Source: JAWPMV01 sp039819665 (GTDB lineage: Bacteria; Bacteroidota; Bacteroidia; J057). Taken from it: a stretch of 64,000 nt of DNA. Position numbers and translations under genes: made by a program. The notes under the pieces are model-generated. The model was given only the letters and a program-made list of their open reading frames with translations, made no database searches and was not told the DNA's origin. Where the stretch lies: the NCBI GenBank assembly GCA_039819665.1, contig JBCBRM010000011.1, forward strand, positions 106,052 through 170,051, in the 5' to 3' direction. Positions 24,220 to 32,944 of this stretch are shown here, piece by piece. Numbering within the stretch: the stretch's first letter is position 1; each line of letters opens with the position of its first letter.

Positions 24220-24738
24220 GTGAAGACATCTTTACTATTGCTAAGTTTTGCTCTTTTCTTCGTCAATGTCTCCCTTTCCCAATATTTAAGTGAATCTGAA
24301 CTCGAAAACCAGGCCTGGACAGTAGATAACCGCGACAGTAGTTTCTTCAAGTCCGATACGGTTTCCTTTTTTCGTATCCTGAAATTCAATTATGCCAATG
24401 ACAGTGTCAACCAGGATTTGATCAGGGTTGACTACAATGAAGGTGGAAATTTAAGTAATCTGTTTTTCGGCAAGAAAAACAACCTCAAACTGGAAGAATT
24501 TAACGTGGGGGATTGGTTAAGTACCCTTGCGAAGGGTAAATGGCGATGGTATTTGGAAGAGGACGAACAAATCATTCATATCAATCTAAAGAAAGGAATA
24601 ACCTATTCCTTTAAGATTTTAAATCTCCGAAGTGATATTTATGTGCGAGAGTTTATGACTCCTGGTGGTGCCCACAAATCCAATATTGAATTTCTGGTTC
24701 TGGATACGATAAGATTGGAGGCGCCTCCCGGTGATTGA
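24220..24738 (+). CDS. Small secreted hypothetical protein
   Basis: 172 residues from a GTG 8 nt after the TetR stop. A signal peptide (MKTSLLLLSFALFFVNVSLSQ) precedes a beta-rich domain with WTVDNRDSSFFKSDTVSFFRILKF and GKWRWYLEEDEQIIHINLKKGITYSFKI. It resembles the lipocalin-like, single-domain secreted proteins that are common in Bacteroidota. It has no named function. It may be co-expressed with TetR. Confidence 0.65.
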   Translation: MKTSLLLLSFALFFVNVSLSQYLSESELENQAWTVDNRDSSFFKSDTVSFFRILKFNYANDSVNQDLIRVDYNEGGNLSNLFFGKKNNLKLEEFNVGDWLSTLAKGKWRWYLEEDEQIIHINLKKGITYSFKILNLRSDIYVREFMTPGGAHKSNIEFLVLDTIRLEAPPGD

Positions 24739-25087
24739 GGCAGAGGAATTTTTTTTTAGACTTATTAGGAAGTCATAATGTAAGTAGCAATGATTGTGGT
24801 TTATTTCATGCGGTCATTAGAAAGGCGGCTGCTTCAATTGGAGGCCTCTCTTCTGTAGTCAGCGAGAAAAATCTAGTGCAGAAGTTATTCATTATCCAAA
24901 TATGGTTCAGACAGCCGAGAACCTTACAGATTTTCCCATCAGGCGCTTAAGTACGATTAAAGAATTTATTGAAGAAGTGAAAGCACACTAATAACCAGCG
25001 ACTTGTCTTATATGGGACAGCTATGTTTTCTGAAAAACCTGTACTTTAGGTATATCCTCAGAAAATATTGCGCTTAAGCTTTATGAA
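24739..25087 (+). pseudogene. 349-bp stretch with apparently decayed coding sequence
   Basis: Two overlapping frames look coding but neither is whole. One carries LGSHNVSSNDCGLFHAV; a second, shifted frame ends SAEVIHYPNMVQTAENL and LSTIKEFIEEVKAH before a TAA near 24990. The second resembles a protein C-terminus of a short-chain or regulatory family, without a secure match. No start codon or intact domain was seen. The last 90 nt before the cyclase gene look like ordinary leader sequence. Confidence 0.35.
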
Positions 25088-26311
25088 ATGATTGCACCCA
25101 CTATCCCGGATAATGAGGTAGACCGTTTGGCTGCTCTCTATGCCTTGAACCTGAAAGATCAAAGCAGAGAAGAGCGTTTCGATAAAATGGTAAACCTAGC
25201 ATCCAGCTGTTTGAACGTCCCTATTGCCTATGTAGCGACAGTCGATAAAGACTACCAATTAATCCATGCATCTTGCGGCTTGAATTTCATTTCCTCTGAC
25301 CGGACGACTTCCTTTTGTGGCCATGCCATCCTTCAGGATAGCCCAATGATCATTCCAGACACCCATAAAGATGAACGCTTCCACGATAATCCCCTGGTCC
25401 TGAACGATCCATTTATCCGTTTTTATGCAGGATATCCTCTTAGCAGTCCGGATGGATTTAAAATTGGCACCCTCTGCATAGCAGATCGTCAACCACGTAA
25501 CCTCGACAAAGAAGAATTGGAGATGTTTATGGATTTGGGCTTCATGCTGGAGCAACAATTACAATTACTGAGATTAGGAGAAATTCAGCAGCAATTGGTT
25601 TCGAGTCGAAATGAGACCTTGCGGATCAACAAAGAACTTGACAACCATAACCAATTTTTCCACCAAATCTTTGGGAGGTACATGAGTCAGGAGCTCCTTT
25701 CTTCTATCCTAAGTAATGAGAAAAATCTGGAATTGGGGGGAGAGGAAAAAGAAGCTACCGTAATGATGAGTGATTTGCGGGGATTTACACCTATGGCTAA
25801 GCGCTATGGTGCTCAACGGACGGTAGAGATTCTTAACCTCTATTTGGAAGAAATGATAGATGTGATCCAGCAGCACGGAGGGTTTATCAACGAGATTCTG
25901 GGAGATGGGATTTTGGTAGTCTTTGGCGTGCCGCATCATAGAGATAATCCGTGCTACAGTGCGGTGATGTGTGCCAAAGCCATGCATGATGGCTTGCAAG
26001 TTGTAAATGAGAAATTGAAAGCCAAAGGCTATCAGGAGTTAGAAATGGGGATAGGAATAAATTCCGGGATGCTAATTGCAGGCAATATTGGTTCTAGTCA
26101 AAGAATGAAATACGGCGTGATTGGAGATACCGTAAATCTGGCTTCCAGAATCGAATCCTTTACCGTTGGGGGGCAAACACTCGTATCTGAGCGAACGTAT
26201 GAAAATATCCAGGACAAGGTAAAAGCGGAGGGGAATTTACGGGTAAAGATTAAAGGTTATCAACAAGTAGTTAAGATATTTGATGTCTCAGGAGCTAAAA
26301 GAGCTGATTAG
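25088..26311 (+). CDS. GAF-domain class III adenylate/guanylate cyclase
   Basis: 407 residues. A GAF domain covers about 20-165 (FCGHAILQDSPMIIPDTHKDERF, YAGYPLSSPDGFKIGTLCIAD), a short coiled coil about 165-200, then a class III nucleotide cyclase domain (about 220-400): VMMSDLRGFTPMAKR, FINEILGDGILVVFG, GIGINSGMLIAGNIGS and GDTVNLASRIES. The metal-binding aspartates in SDLRGF and LGDG are present, so it should be active. Substrate choice (ATP or GTP) was not resolved. Cytoplasmic. The Crp/Fnr gene 0.8 kb downstream might respond to cAMP, but that is a guess. Confidence 0.9.
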   Translation: MIAPTIPDNEVDRLAALYALNLKDQSREERFDKMVNLASSCLNVPIAYVATVDKDYQLIHASCGLNFISSDRTTSFCGHAILQDSPMIIPDTHKDERFHDNPLVLNDPFIRFYAGYPLSSPDGFKIGTLCIADRQPRNLDKEELEMFMDLGFMLEQQLQLLRLGEIQQQLVSSRNETLRINKELDNHNQFFHQIFGRYMSQELLSSILSNEKNLELGGEEKEATVMMSDLRGFTPMAKRYGAQRTVEILNLYLEEMIDVIQQHGGFINEILGDGILVVFGVPHHRDNPCYSAVMCAKAMHDGLQVVNEKLKAKGYQELEMGIGINSGMLIAGNIGSSQRMKYGVIGDTVNLASRIESFTVGGQTLVSERTYENIQDKVKAEGNLRVKIKGYQQVVKIFDVSGAKRAD

Positions 26312-26374
26312 GAGAGGTAATTCTGCTTGTTATTTTCAAAAAGAAAAATTAGGATGAATGCCTAATTTACACTC

Positions 26375-27103
26375 ATGCGAGAAGAAATATATGAGCCGAC
26401 TTATGTGGAAAAGCTGTTTGATAAAATGAGCGATTCCTATGCCCGGGTAAACTATATCACCTCATTCGGTTTTAGTAAGCGCTGGCGAAAACAATGTGTA
26501 AAAGCAGCAGGTATAGAGAAAGGTGCCAAAGTCTATGACTTGATGACGGGTATGGGAGAGTGTTGGGCACAGATTCTAGAGAATATGGGCCCGAAAGGAA
26601 AATTATTTGCCCTGGATATTTCTACCAATATGCTGAATAGGGCTCGGAAGAGAAAAGAGAAAATCCGGGATCGGGAGATACAGATAATAAAAGAGAATGT
26701 ATTTGAAAATAGTTTTCCAGATGGAGAAGCTGATTTCATCATTTCAGGATTTGGGATAAAGACCTTTAACCAAGACCAATTAAAAACCCTGGCTGAAGAG
26801 ATGTTTCGTTTACTCAAATCAGGAGGTAAGCTATCTGTGATTGAAGTTTCGGTCCCTCCCAATCATCTGCTCAGGTCTTTGTATATGTTTTACCTCAAGC
26901 AGATTATTCCCGTTTTGGGTTGGATGTTTTTAGGGAGCCCGGAGACCTACAAAATGTTGGGGATTTACACCGAGAAATTTGGAAATTCAAAAGCCCTGGA
27001 GCCTGTTTTTACCCAAGCGGGATTTCGTGTAACTTATGTAAGTTATTTCTTTGGTTGTGCTACTGGAATAGTAGCGGAAAAAATGAAGCCTTCTGAAAGG
27101 TAA
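26375..27103 (+). CDS. UbiE/COQ5-like SAM-dependent methyltransferase
   Basis: 242 residues. It opens with EPTYVEKLFDKMSDSYARVNYITSFGFSKRWRKQ, as in UbiE/MenG relatives, has a SAM motif VYDLMTGMGECWAQIL (unusual MTGMGE for the DxGxGxG loop), an acidic motif LFALDISTNMLNRAR and the later FGIKTFNQDQ and GGKLSVIEVSVP. It may methylate a quinone-like or lipid substrate. It is followed after 8 nt by a Crp/Fnr gene. Confidence 0.82.
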   Translation: MREEIYEPTYVEKLFDKMSDSYARVNYITSFGFSKRWRKQCVKAAGIEKGAKVYDLMTGMGECWAQILENMGPKGKLFALDISTNMLNRARKRKEKIRDREIQIIKENVFENSFPDGEADFIISGFGIKTFNQDQLKTLAEEMFRLLKSGGKLSVIEVSVPPNHLLRSLYMFYLKQIIPVLGWMFLGSPETYKMLGIYTEKFGNSKALEPVFTQAGFRVTYVSYFFGCATGIVAEKMKPSER

Positions 27104-27111
27104 TCCAACCT

Positions 27112-27693
27112 ATGACCGAATTAGAAACCTATATCCATTCCTACTTTGGAATTCCAAATACACAATTGGCTGAGCTGGCGGATTTGTTCAAAGAGAGTCA
27201 ACTGAAAAAAGGAGAGTACTTTACTCAAATAGATAATCAATGCCAGCAATTGAGCTTTATCAGGTCTGGGCACTTGCGTGTATTTGCGTATACAGATGGC
27301 AAAGATATCACCCAATGGATTTCATCTCAGGGTGAATTCATAACAGATTTGGCCAGCATGGTTTTCAAAACTCCTTCGCGGTGGAACATCCAGGCCCTTA
27401 CAGATTGTGAACTTTATAGCATCAGCAAAGAAAAGTATGATCAAATAGGAAAACTTATTCCACAATGGGACCAGTTGGAGAAGCTATTTTTGGCTAAGTG
27501 TTTTCTTACCCTTGAGGACAGGGTATACTCCTTTCTTTCCATGACCGCCGAACAGCGCTACCTTCATTTGTTCGAGACAAAGAGAGACCTATTTAATGAG
27601 ACTCCACTTCATTATCTGGCCTCTATGTTGGGTATGACTCCTGAAACCTTGAGTCGAATCAGGAAAGCCCAAAGCCTTGAGAAAAAATCTTGA
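27112..27693 (+). CDS. Crp/Fnr-family transcription regulator
   Basis: 193 residues with a cyclic-nucleotide-binding beta barrel (about 25-115: KKGEYFTQIDNQCQQLSFIRSGHLRVFAY) and a C-terminal HTH (LHYLASMLGMTPETLSRIRK). The effector-contact region of true Crp (RxSA) is not evident, so the ligand is unclear. Such short regulators are very common in Bacteroidota. It starts 8 nt after the methyltransferase gene and 58 nt before an SRPBCC gene. Confidence 0.87.
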   Translation: MTELETYIHSYFGIPNTQLAELADLFKESQLKKGEYFTQIDNQCQQLSFIRSGHLRVFAYTDGKDITQWISSQGEFITDLASMVFKTPSRWNIQALTDCELYSISKEKYDQIGKLIPQWDQLEKLFLAKCFLTLEDRVYSFLSMTAEQRYLHLFETKRDLFNETPLHYLASMLGMTPETLSRIRKAQSLEKKS

Positions 27694-27751
27694 TATAGAT
27701 CAAGACACGGAAGTTAAGGGCTGACGAGATTTGTAAAAACAAGAAACAAAC

Positions 27752-28237
27752 ATGTGTAAACAAGTCTCAATTTTCAGCATTATCACCTTAATTTCTTCCA
27801 ATCTTATGGCACTTGAATTAACAACCTCTATCCGCATCGAAGCTTCACCGGAAGTCGTTTGGAATATCCTCACAGATTTCGAAGCCTACCCCGAATGGAA
27901 TCCTTTCATCAAAAAGATCGAGGGGGAAGTAGCCGTCGGAAATAAAATCAAAGCCAAGATCACCGATATGATCTTTAAACCCAAAATTCTGGCTTTTGAT
28001 GACATGCAAAAACTGGAATGGATTGGCAGATTAGGAATACCTGGATTCTTTGATGGAAGGCATTACTTTATCTTGAAAGACAATGGGGATGGCAGTACGA
28101 CCCTTATTCATGGGGAATATTTCAAGGGCTTTTTGGTCCCTTTCCTAAAAAAGAAACTGATGGTTGATACAAAGGCTGGTTTTGAATCCATGAATCAAGC
28201 TTTAAAAGCAAGGTCTGAGGCACGGATTTCAGCTTGA
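27752..28237 (+). CDS. SRPBCC/START-like protein with N-terminal signal sequence
   Basis: 161 residues. After a hydrophobic start (about 5-22) it has the START-like pattern TTSIRIEASPEVVWNILTDFEAYPEWNPFIKKIEGEVAVGNKI and later FDGRHYFILKDNGDGSTTLIHGEYFKGFLVPF. The fold binds hydrophobic ligands or acts as cyclase or aromatase in other organisms; nothing points to a specific ligand here. The signal may be a weak one, so the location is uncertain. Confidence 0.85.
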   Translation: MCKQVSIFSIITLISSNLMALELTTSIRIEASPEVVWNILTDFEAYPEWNPFIKKIEGEVAVGNKIKAKITDMIFKPKILAFDDMQKLEWIGRLGIPGFFDGRHYFILKDNGDGSTTLIHGEYFKGFLVPFLKKKLMVDTKAGFESMNQALKARSEARISA

Positions 28238-28275
28238 GTTTTGTCTGGCTGACTTCGAGGAGCTATTTTTATTGA

Positions 28276-28785
28276 ATGAATCAGGCTATTCAGGATAAAA
28301 TCCGGGAAATCTTCCAGGAGCATCGGCAGAATGTTAATCTGCCTTTCGAAGAGGAGCATTTCCTGGATTTTCTTTTGGCTAAAGATATCAAAGTAGGAAG
28401 TATTAGAAATTCCTTTCGAGGCCTGGCCCGCTACAATCGGTTCATGGAGGCGATCCAAATGGAGTTTGGCATTTGCCTCAAAGTTGCGGATAAGGAGAAG
28501 ACCTTCGCGCTTGATGAGTTTGTGGAAAAGGTGGAGGAAATGCTGGCCAATCCCCAATCCTCTAAAGCTGCGATGCGCTATTTACTCAGGCGACCCTTTG
28601 AATGGAAACTCTTTCTTTTCCTGAATGCTTTTTTGATCATCGCTGCCAGCTTCTCGTATAGCATTCCATTTCTGTTTATGTTAATTCTCATGATTTTGAT
28701 GTTGGCTAATGGAATATTGATAAATATTCATTTTAGAGATAAGCGTTTTGCAAGGAGCTTAGCTGAGAAGGTTTTAGTAGGATAA
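28276..28785 (+). CDS. Hypothetical protein with two C-terminal membrane helices
   Basis: 169 residues. A soluble helical part (1-110) is followed by two hydrophobic helices (about 113-130 and 134-150) and a basic tail. I do not recognise the family. It might tether a cytosolic domain to the membrane. It starts 38 nt after the SRPBCC gene and may be co-transcribed. Confidence 0.6.
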   Translation: MNQAIQDKIREIFQEHRQNVNLPFEEEHFLDFLLAKDIKVGSIRNSFRGLARYNRFMEAIQMEFGICLKVADKEKTFALDEFVEKVEEMLANPQSSKAAMRYLLRRPFEWKLFLFLNAFLIIAASFSYSIPFLFMLILMILMLANGILINIHFRDKRFARSLAEKVLVG

Positions 28786-28797
28786 TCACAAACCAAA

Positions 28798-28926
28798 GGT
28801 GTCACCCTGAGCCCCGCGAAGGGCCTAAGGCCTTATCCCTATACCTCTCCCATGCTTTTCTTGAGCTGTGGAAAAAAGCTGGCGTGGCGAATTTAGGTCC
28901 TTCGCTATTTCTCAGGATGACACAGT
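28798..28926. repeat. Fold-back element with GTCA(C/T)CCTGAG ends
   Basis: Left arm TGTCACCCTGAG...GCGAAGG-CCTAA and right arm TTAGGTCCTTCGC...CTCAGGATGACA are inverted repeats about 130 bp apart. The ends match a common intergenic repeat (TCA-CCTGAG-GAAGG) found in many genomes; another single arm lies at 51973. Confidence 0.65.
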
Positions 28927-28943
28927 TTGTGTCTATCTCAAAG

Positions 28944-29037
28944 CTATGCCATCCCGGCCTTAGCCCAAGAGCCGGGATCTCCTACCTGCATATTCTTAGC
29001 TAGAGATCCCGGATATCTGAAAGATTCCGGGATGACC
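28944..29037 (-). repeat. 93-bp dispersed repeat, copy 2 (reverse)
   Basis: Reverse complement of the element at 17710-17802, with conserved blocks GGTCATCCCGGAATCT, GATATCCGGGA, CTCTAGCTA, AGATCCCGGC and TAAGGCCGGGAT and variable spacers between them. Confidence 0.75.
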
Positions 29038-29090
29038 AAGTCGATAGAGAATTTGGAACCCAATACCCAGATTTTCTCTATTTTTACTTC

Positions 29091-29300
29091 ATGAACTCAC
29101 TACTACAAAAGGCCTGGATATGGGTACTTTTATTTATCCTCATCTTATTGCTGGAAAGCTTGCCTATCTGGCAAGACTGGGGCTTTGATCTTTCAGTCCT
29201 TGGATTCCCTCCCTGGTTGTGGTTTCTCATGGGAGTTCACCTCCTACTCATCGCTTTCCTTTTTCTTTTTAGCAAGCACTACCTAAAGGATCATTCATGA
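29091..29300 (+). CDS. DUF3311-like small protein of an SSS transporter
   Basis: 69 residues with two membrane helices (about 8-26 and 42-62). Its stop overlaps the start of the following sodium:solute symporter gene (ATGA). Small two-helix proteins of this type (DUF3311 and kin) accompany SSS transporters and may be accessory subunits. The family assignment follows from the gene order and topology rather than a strong motif. Confidence 0.65.
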   Translation: MNSLLQKAWIWVLLFILILLLESLPIWQDWGFDLSVLGFPPWLWFLMGVHLLLIAFLFLFSKHYLKDHS

Positions 29301-30733
29301 TCTATTTTATCTTGATCGCATACATCGCCATTACCTTTTGGGGAAGTCTTATTGGAATAGGGAAACAGGAATCAACACCAGAGTCCTACTTTCTGGCCAA
29401 TCGCAACCTCAAGACCCTGAGCTTATTCTTTACCATCCTGGCTACCAATTTCAGTGCCTTCTATTTCCTCGGGTTCGCAGCAGAAGGATATAAAATTGGC
29501 TATGCCCATTACATCATCATGGCAACGGGAACAGCCCTTGCCGCAGTTCCTTTCCTCTTAATCGGAACCAAAGCCTGGAAACTGGGAAAAGAACATGGCT
29601 ACATTACACCTGCAGAAATGATCTATGGACAGACTGGCTCCAGAGCTCTGGCCATGCTTTTTTCGGGCGTCATGGTAGTCTTTACCCTACCATATCTCTC
29701 TCTGCAAATCGTAGGTGGTGGCTATATCCTTGAAAACCTGACCGGGGGCGAAATTTCCTATCAATTAGCTATCATTCTCCTGACCATACTTACCATCGTC
29801 TATGTGATTTTGGGAGGAATGCAGAGTGTCGCAAAAACAGATTTGAAACAAGGACTCATTGTCATTCTTTTTATGAGTATGGCCGTGGTATTGATTAGCC
29901 GAGAATTGGGAGGCTTTGCAAAAGCCAATGAAATGGCAGCCAGTTTGATTCCGGATCTGTTTTCCCCCTCAGGAGCAAAAGGACACTACACGTGGAAAAA
30001 ATGGATCAGCTTTTTGCTTTTCTGGTCTTTTTGTGTCCCGATGTTTCCGCAATTATTCATGCGCTTTTACATTGCTAAAGATTTACCTACGCTTAAAACC
30101 TCTGCAATTCTATATGCTTTTGTCCCCATATTGATTTCGATCTTACCTGTCATGATAGGTGTTTGGGGGCATGTAGACTTCCCGGGACTTGAAGGCAGAG
30201 AGGTTGACCAAGTTTTGCCTATGATGCTTAAAGAATACAGCAGCGAATGGTTTGGGGCCTTGGTTATGACAGGAGCGGTTGCAGCATTTATGTCAACCCT
30301 GGATTCTCAACTGCTGGCTATCAGTACCATGGTTACCCGTGATTTTTATCTTCCATTCCGCAAAACAGCTATGGATTTTGAACAGGAAGTATTTACCGGG
30401 CGAGTGTTGGTAGGGGTGTTTGCGCTGATTGGTTTGTTGATCGCATTTAATCCTTTTGATACCATTTTTGATATGGGGAAAATGGCCTTCTCAGGCTTGG
30501 CGGTTCTTTTTCCAACGGCCTTATTTTGCAGTAGATTTCGAATCAAAAATCCACTATTTCCTGTTCTAGGGATTTCTGTCTCATTAGGGGGGCTCTTTGG
30601 CTTTTATTATAAATGGATCCCTGATTCCTGGGCAGGAGGATTTGAGCCTTTTATGTTGTTGATTGGGATAAGCTTTTTGATCAGTGCGGCTGGAGCTTCT
30701 TTCAGGAAAACAGAAGCTACAATTAGGTCTTAA
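29297..30733 (+). CDS. Sodium:solute symporter (SSS family)
   Basis: 478 residues with about 13 hydrophobic helices. SSS signatures include the N-terminal ESTPESYFLANRNLKTLSLFFTILATNFSAF, then YGQTGSRALAML and the conserved GAVAAFMSTLDSQLLAISTMVTRDFY. The family imports sugars, amino acids, carboxylates or others with Na+. Substrate not predictable. Co-translated with the small DUF3311-like protein. Confidence 0.9.
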   Translation: MIYFILIAYIAITFWGSLIGIGKQESTPESYFLANRNLKTLSLFFTILATNFSAFYFLGFAAEGYKIGYAHYIIMATGTALAAVPFLLIGTKAWKLGKEHGYITPAEMIYGQTGSRALAMLFSGVMVVFTLPYLSLQIVGGGYILENLTGGEISYQLAIILLTILTIVYVILGGMQSVAKTDLKQGLIVILFMSMAVVLISRELGGFAKANEMAASLIPDLFSPSGAKGHYTWKKWISFLLFWSFCVPMFPQLFMRFYIAKDLPTLKTSAILYAFVPILISILPVMIGVWGHVDFPGLEGREVDQVLPMMLKEYSSEWFGALVMTGAVAAFMSTLDSQLLAISTMVTRDFYLPFRKTAMDFEQEVFTGRVLVGVFALIGLLIAFNPFDTIFDMGKMAFSGLAVLFPTALFCSRFRIKNPLFPVLGISVSLGGLFGFYYKWIPDSWAGGFEPFMLLIGISFLISAAGASFRKTEATIRS

Positions 30734-30960
30734 GATTAGTAATAAAAAGCCTATGTGTGGGGCACAATTGTTTGACCTCATTAATGCCTGTTGAACCAAT
30801 TCTGATTTCTCCTTTCTGGCTGCATGATGTTTCATTTTTCTAAAAAGGAGACGATTTCCCAGATAGATATTGGGGATATTTAAGCAATTAATTCGGGTTT
30901 TCGGGTACTAAAGCCTTTTATTTAAAGAGCAGCTAAAATGGAGCTGCAAAATGCAATTGC

Positions 30961-31755
30961 ATGAAAAAAATAATCATAGCTCTTTGTTTCTTCCTTCCTC
31001 TAAGCATGAAGGCTACCTTGATCAATATGGTAGCCCTGGAAAAAGCTGCTATACCCGATAAAGGTAAGCTTGCACTTCTCCTACAAGAAGATTGGGGACT
31101 GGAAATCGACAGTATGGATATTGAAGGCTCGGATAAAAGTTTGGCCTTTAATCTTCAGGGAGAAACCATTGGCTTTATGCTCATGGATTTTGCCATACCC
31201 TGGCAGGAGATAGAAGGACCTTGTCAGTATTCTCCTACCTGGGATGAGGCAAGTGCCGAAATGAAGAAGCATAAATCTCACTTGATCGTTACCATAATTT
31301 CTCAGAAAAACTCTTTGATAGAGCGGGAGTTATTGCTCAATAAACTGGTTGCCTCTAGCCTGAAGCTAACAGAATCGATCGGCGTCTACATAGGACGAGC
31401 GCAATTGGTTCGTTCGAAGGGGGAATTCCTGATGGAGACAGAGCGCATAAGAGCACGGAGCCTACCGGTAGGGAATTGGTTGTTTTTCGGAATCACTGAA
31501 ACCAAAAAGGGGAATGCCGGATTTACGGTAGGCCTCGAGAATTTTGGCTATCGTGAAATGGAGATTCTGGAATCCGAAAAATCTCTGGGTGATATCTATG
31601 TTTTGTTTTACAATACCTCTCATTATGTCATTGCAGAAGAGGTTGTATTTAAGAACAAAGAGACACTTGGGTACACTAAAACACAAAAACTACCCATTCG
31701 CATCAAGAAGTCTACAGTTGCAAAAGGAAAAAAGGTAGTTTTGATTGACTATTAA
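30961..31755 (+). CDS. DUF4261-domain protein
   Basis: 264 residues. After a signal-like hydrophobic N-terminus (about 3-18) it shows the DUF4261 pattern: NLQGETIGFMLMDFAIPWQEIEGPCQYSPTWDEASAEMKKHKSHLIVTIIS, an ESIGVYIGRAQLVRS segment, LPVGNWLFFGI and GLENFGYREMEI. The function of the family is unknown, though it often occurs near immunity proteins of toxin systems. The N-terminal hydrophobic stretch may be a signal or just the first beta strand. Confidence 0.75.
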   Translation: MKKIIIALCFFLPLSMKATLINMVALEKAAIPDKGKLALLLQEDWGLEIDSMDIEGSDKSLAFNLQGETIGFMLMDFAIPWQEIEGPCQYSPTWDEASAEMKKHKSHLIVTIISQKNSLIERELLLNKLVASSLKLTESIGVYIGRAQLVRSKGEFLMETERIRARSLPVGNWLFFGITETKKGNAGFTVGLENFGYREMEILESEKSLGDIYVLFYNTSHYVIAEEVVFKNKETLGYTKTQKLPIRIKKSTVAKGKKVVLIDY

Positions 31756-31787
31756 GGTCAGCTCGTAATCCAAACATATCCTAAACC

Positions 31788-32303
31788 ATGAAATTATTGC
31801 CCTTTCGCCAGTATATCATGCTGAGCAATATGGACAAGCGGGAAGTTATTTCGCATTTGTCCAGAAATCTCCAAAGCCACCATAAAGTGGAAGTAGGAGA
31901 TATAACTCCTCCTAACAGAATAAAGAAATTCGAAGGTTTTGTTTTCGGTGATACCTTTTCCATCAGTCCTATTGAGCTGAAAGGAAACTTTTTCAAGCCG
32001 GTACTTGAAGGTTTTTTCCGAGGAAATGAACGCTATACTTCTATCGAGATTTATATGGTCTTTCCCCTGGGAGTAGCTGCAGCTATATCTTTCTTTGCGG
32101 CTCTTTTGGGACTGCTTACGGCTTACTTTCTGCTGGATACAACCCAAAGGATCGTCATTGATTTTCTGATCTTCTTTATTCCCTTACTTTCATTGGGCAT
32201 TTTGTACCTGGTGTCTTTTCTCATTTTCAAGCGCTACTGTAAGAAAATTAACGCCTTTTTTAAGGAAGTCTACCAGGTAGAGAAACTTTATAAAAGAATT
32301 TAG
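31788..32303 (+). CDS. Hypothetical protein with two membrane helices
   Basis: 171 residues. A soluble N-terminal part (1-80) is followed by two membrane helices (about 87-108 and 125-145) and a basic tail. The first half, MLSNMDKREVISHLSRNLQ, then FVFGDTFSISPIEL and GNFFKPVLEGFFRG, looks like a small sensor domain seen in Bacteroidota membrane proteins, without a named family. Its gene begins 32 nt after the DUF4261 gene. Confidence 0.6.
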   Translation: MKLLPFRQYIMLSNMDKREVISHLSRNLQSHHKVEVGDITPPNRIKKFEGFVFGDTFSISPIELKGNFFKPVLEGFFRGNERYTSIEIYMVFPLGVAAAISFFAALLGLLTAYFLLDTTQRIVIDFLIFFIPLLSLGILYLVSFLIFKRYCKKINAFFKEVYQVEKLYKRI

Positions 32304-32344
32304 GTCTGTTTTTGACTAAATTTAGCTATCCTATTTAGACAGTC

Positions 32345-32866
32345 ATGCAGCATTTTGAAGAAAGATTAATGGGTGGACATCCTAATTCTTTGGGCAATAC
32401 GGTGGAGGTCGTTGAAGAAGTTCTGGCAGATGGTAACCGATTTGATGAACTTTTCAAATGTTACTTCAGTAAAGATGAAGTCGTTAGACTTAGGGTCTCA
32501 AATGCCATGAAGCGGATCGTAAAAGAGAGAAAGGATTTATTGATCCCTTATATCGACCGTTTTCTCACAGAAATAGCTGAAATAGATCAAGCTTCAACCC
32601 AATGGACCCTGGCCAATCTTTTCGATAGCCTTTCCAAGGAATTAACAGAGGAGCAATATCAGGCAGCTCAAAAAATCATGCAGCACAACCTGGCCCATCA
32701 CCAGGACTGGATTGTGTTAAATACCAGTATGGCGACCCTTGCCAAATGGGCCAAAAAAGATGAGAAACTTCGTCGCTGGATGATTCCTCATTTAGAGAGA
32801 TTGGCTTTGGATGAAAGAAAGTCTGTATCCGGCCGTTCTCAAAAGCTGCTCAAACAGTTGGCTTGA
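32345..32866 (+). CDS. HEAT-like repeat protein
   Basis: 173 residues, all helical. The sequence GGHPNSLGNTVEVVEEVLADGNRFDELFKCYFSKDEVVRLRVSNAMKRIVKERKDLL contains HEAT/ARM-type repeat pairs, and later ASTQWTLANLFDSLSKELTEEQ and DWIVLNTSMATLAKWA. Such small repeat proteins are common and are probably adaptors. No signal peptide; the reaction, if any, is unknown. Confidence 0.8.
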   Translation: MQHFEERLMGGHPNSLGNTVEVVEEVLADGNRFDELFKCYFSKDEVVRLRVSNAMKRIVKERKDLLIPYIDRFLTEIAEIDQASTQWTLANLFDSLSKELTEEQYQAAQKIMQHNLAHHQDWIVLNTSMATLAKWAKKDEKLRRWMIPHLERLALDERKSVSGRSQKLLKQLA

Positions 32867-32894
32867 TTTTATCAAACTATTTGTGATATATTTG
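32863..32894 (+). promoter_or_regulatory. Promoter TTG-N21-TATATTTG for the DraG-family gene
   Basis: TTG at 32863-32865 and TATATTTG at 32887-32894 with 21 nt between. The -7 element shares its last four bases with the 21-bp dyad, so binding there would block it. Confidence 0.7.
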
Positions 32895-32911
32895 CGTATA
32901 ATTAACGCTAA
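32891..32911. promoter_or_regulatory. NAD-regulon type dyad, site 3 (ADP-ribosylglycohydrolase promoter)
   Basis: TTTGCGTA-N5-TAACGCTAA: half-sites TTnGCGT and ACGCnAA with a GT-N7-AC core, overlapping the -7 element. It is 33 nt before the start codon of the ADP-ribosylglycohydrolase gene. Confidence 0.7.
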
Positions 32912-32944
32912 TTAAGTTTTTTCATACAACCTAATTCACAAATT

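Larger units (their letters stand above)
28786..29090. other. 305-bp intergenic region filled by two repeat elements
   Basis: Between the two plus-strand genes lie a long imperfect palindrome (28798-28926) and the inverted copy of the 93-bp repeat (28944-29037). No gene is seen in it. Confidence 0.6.
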
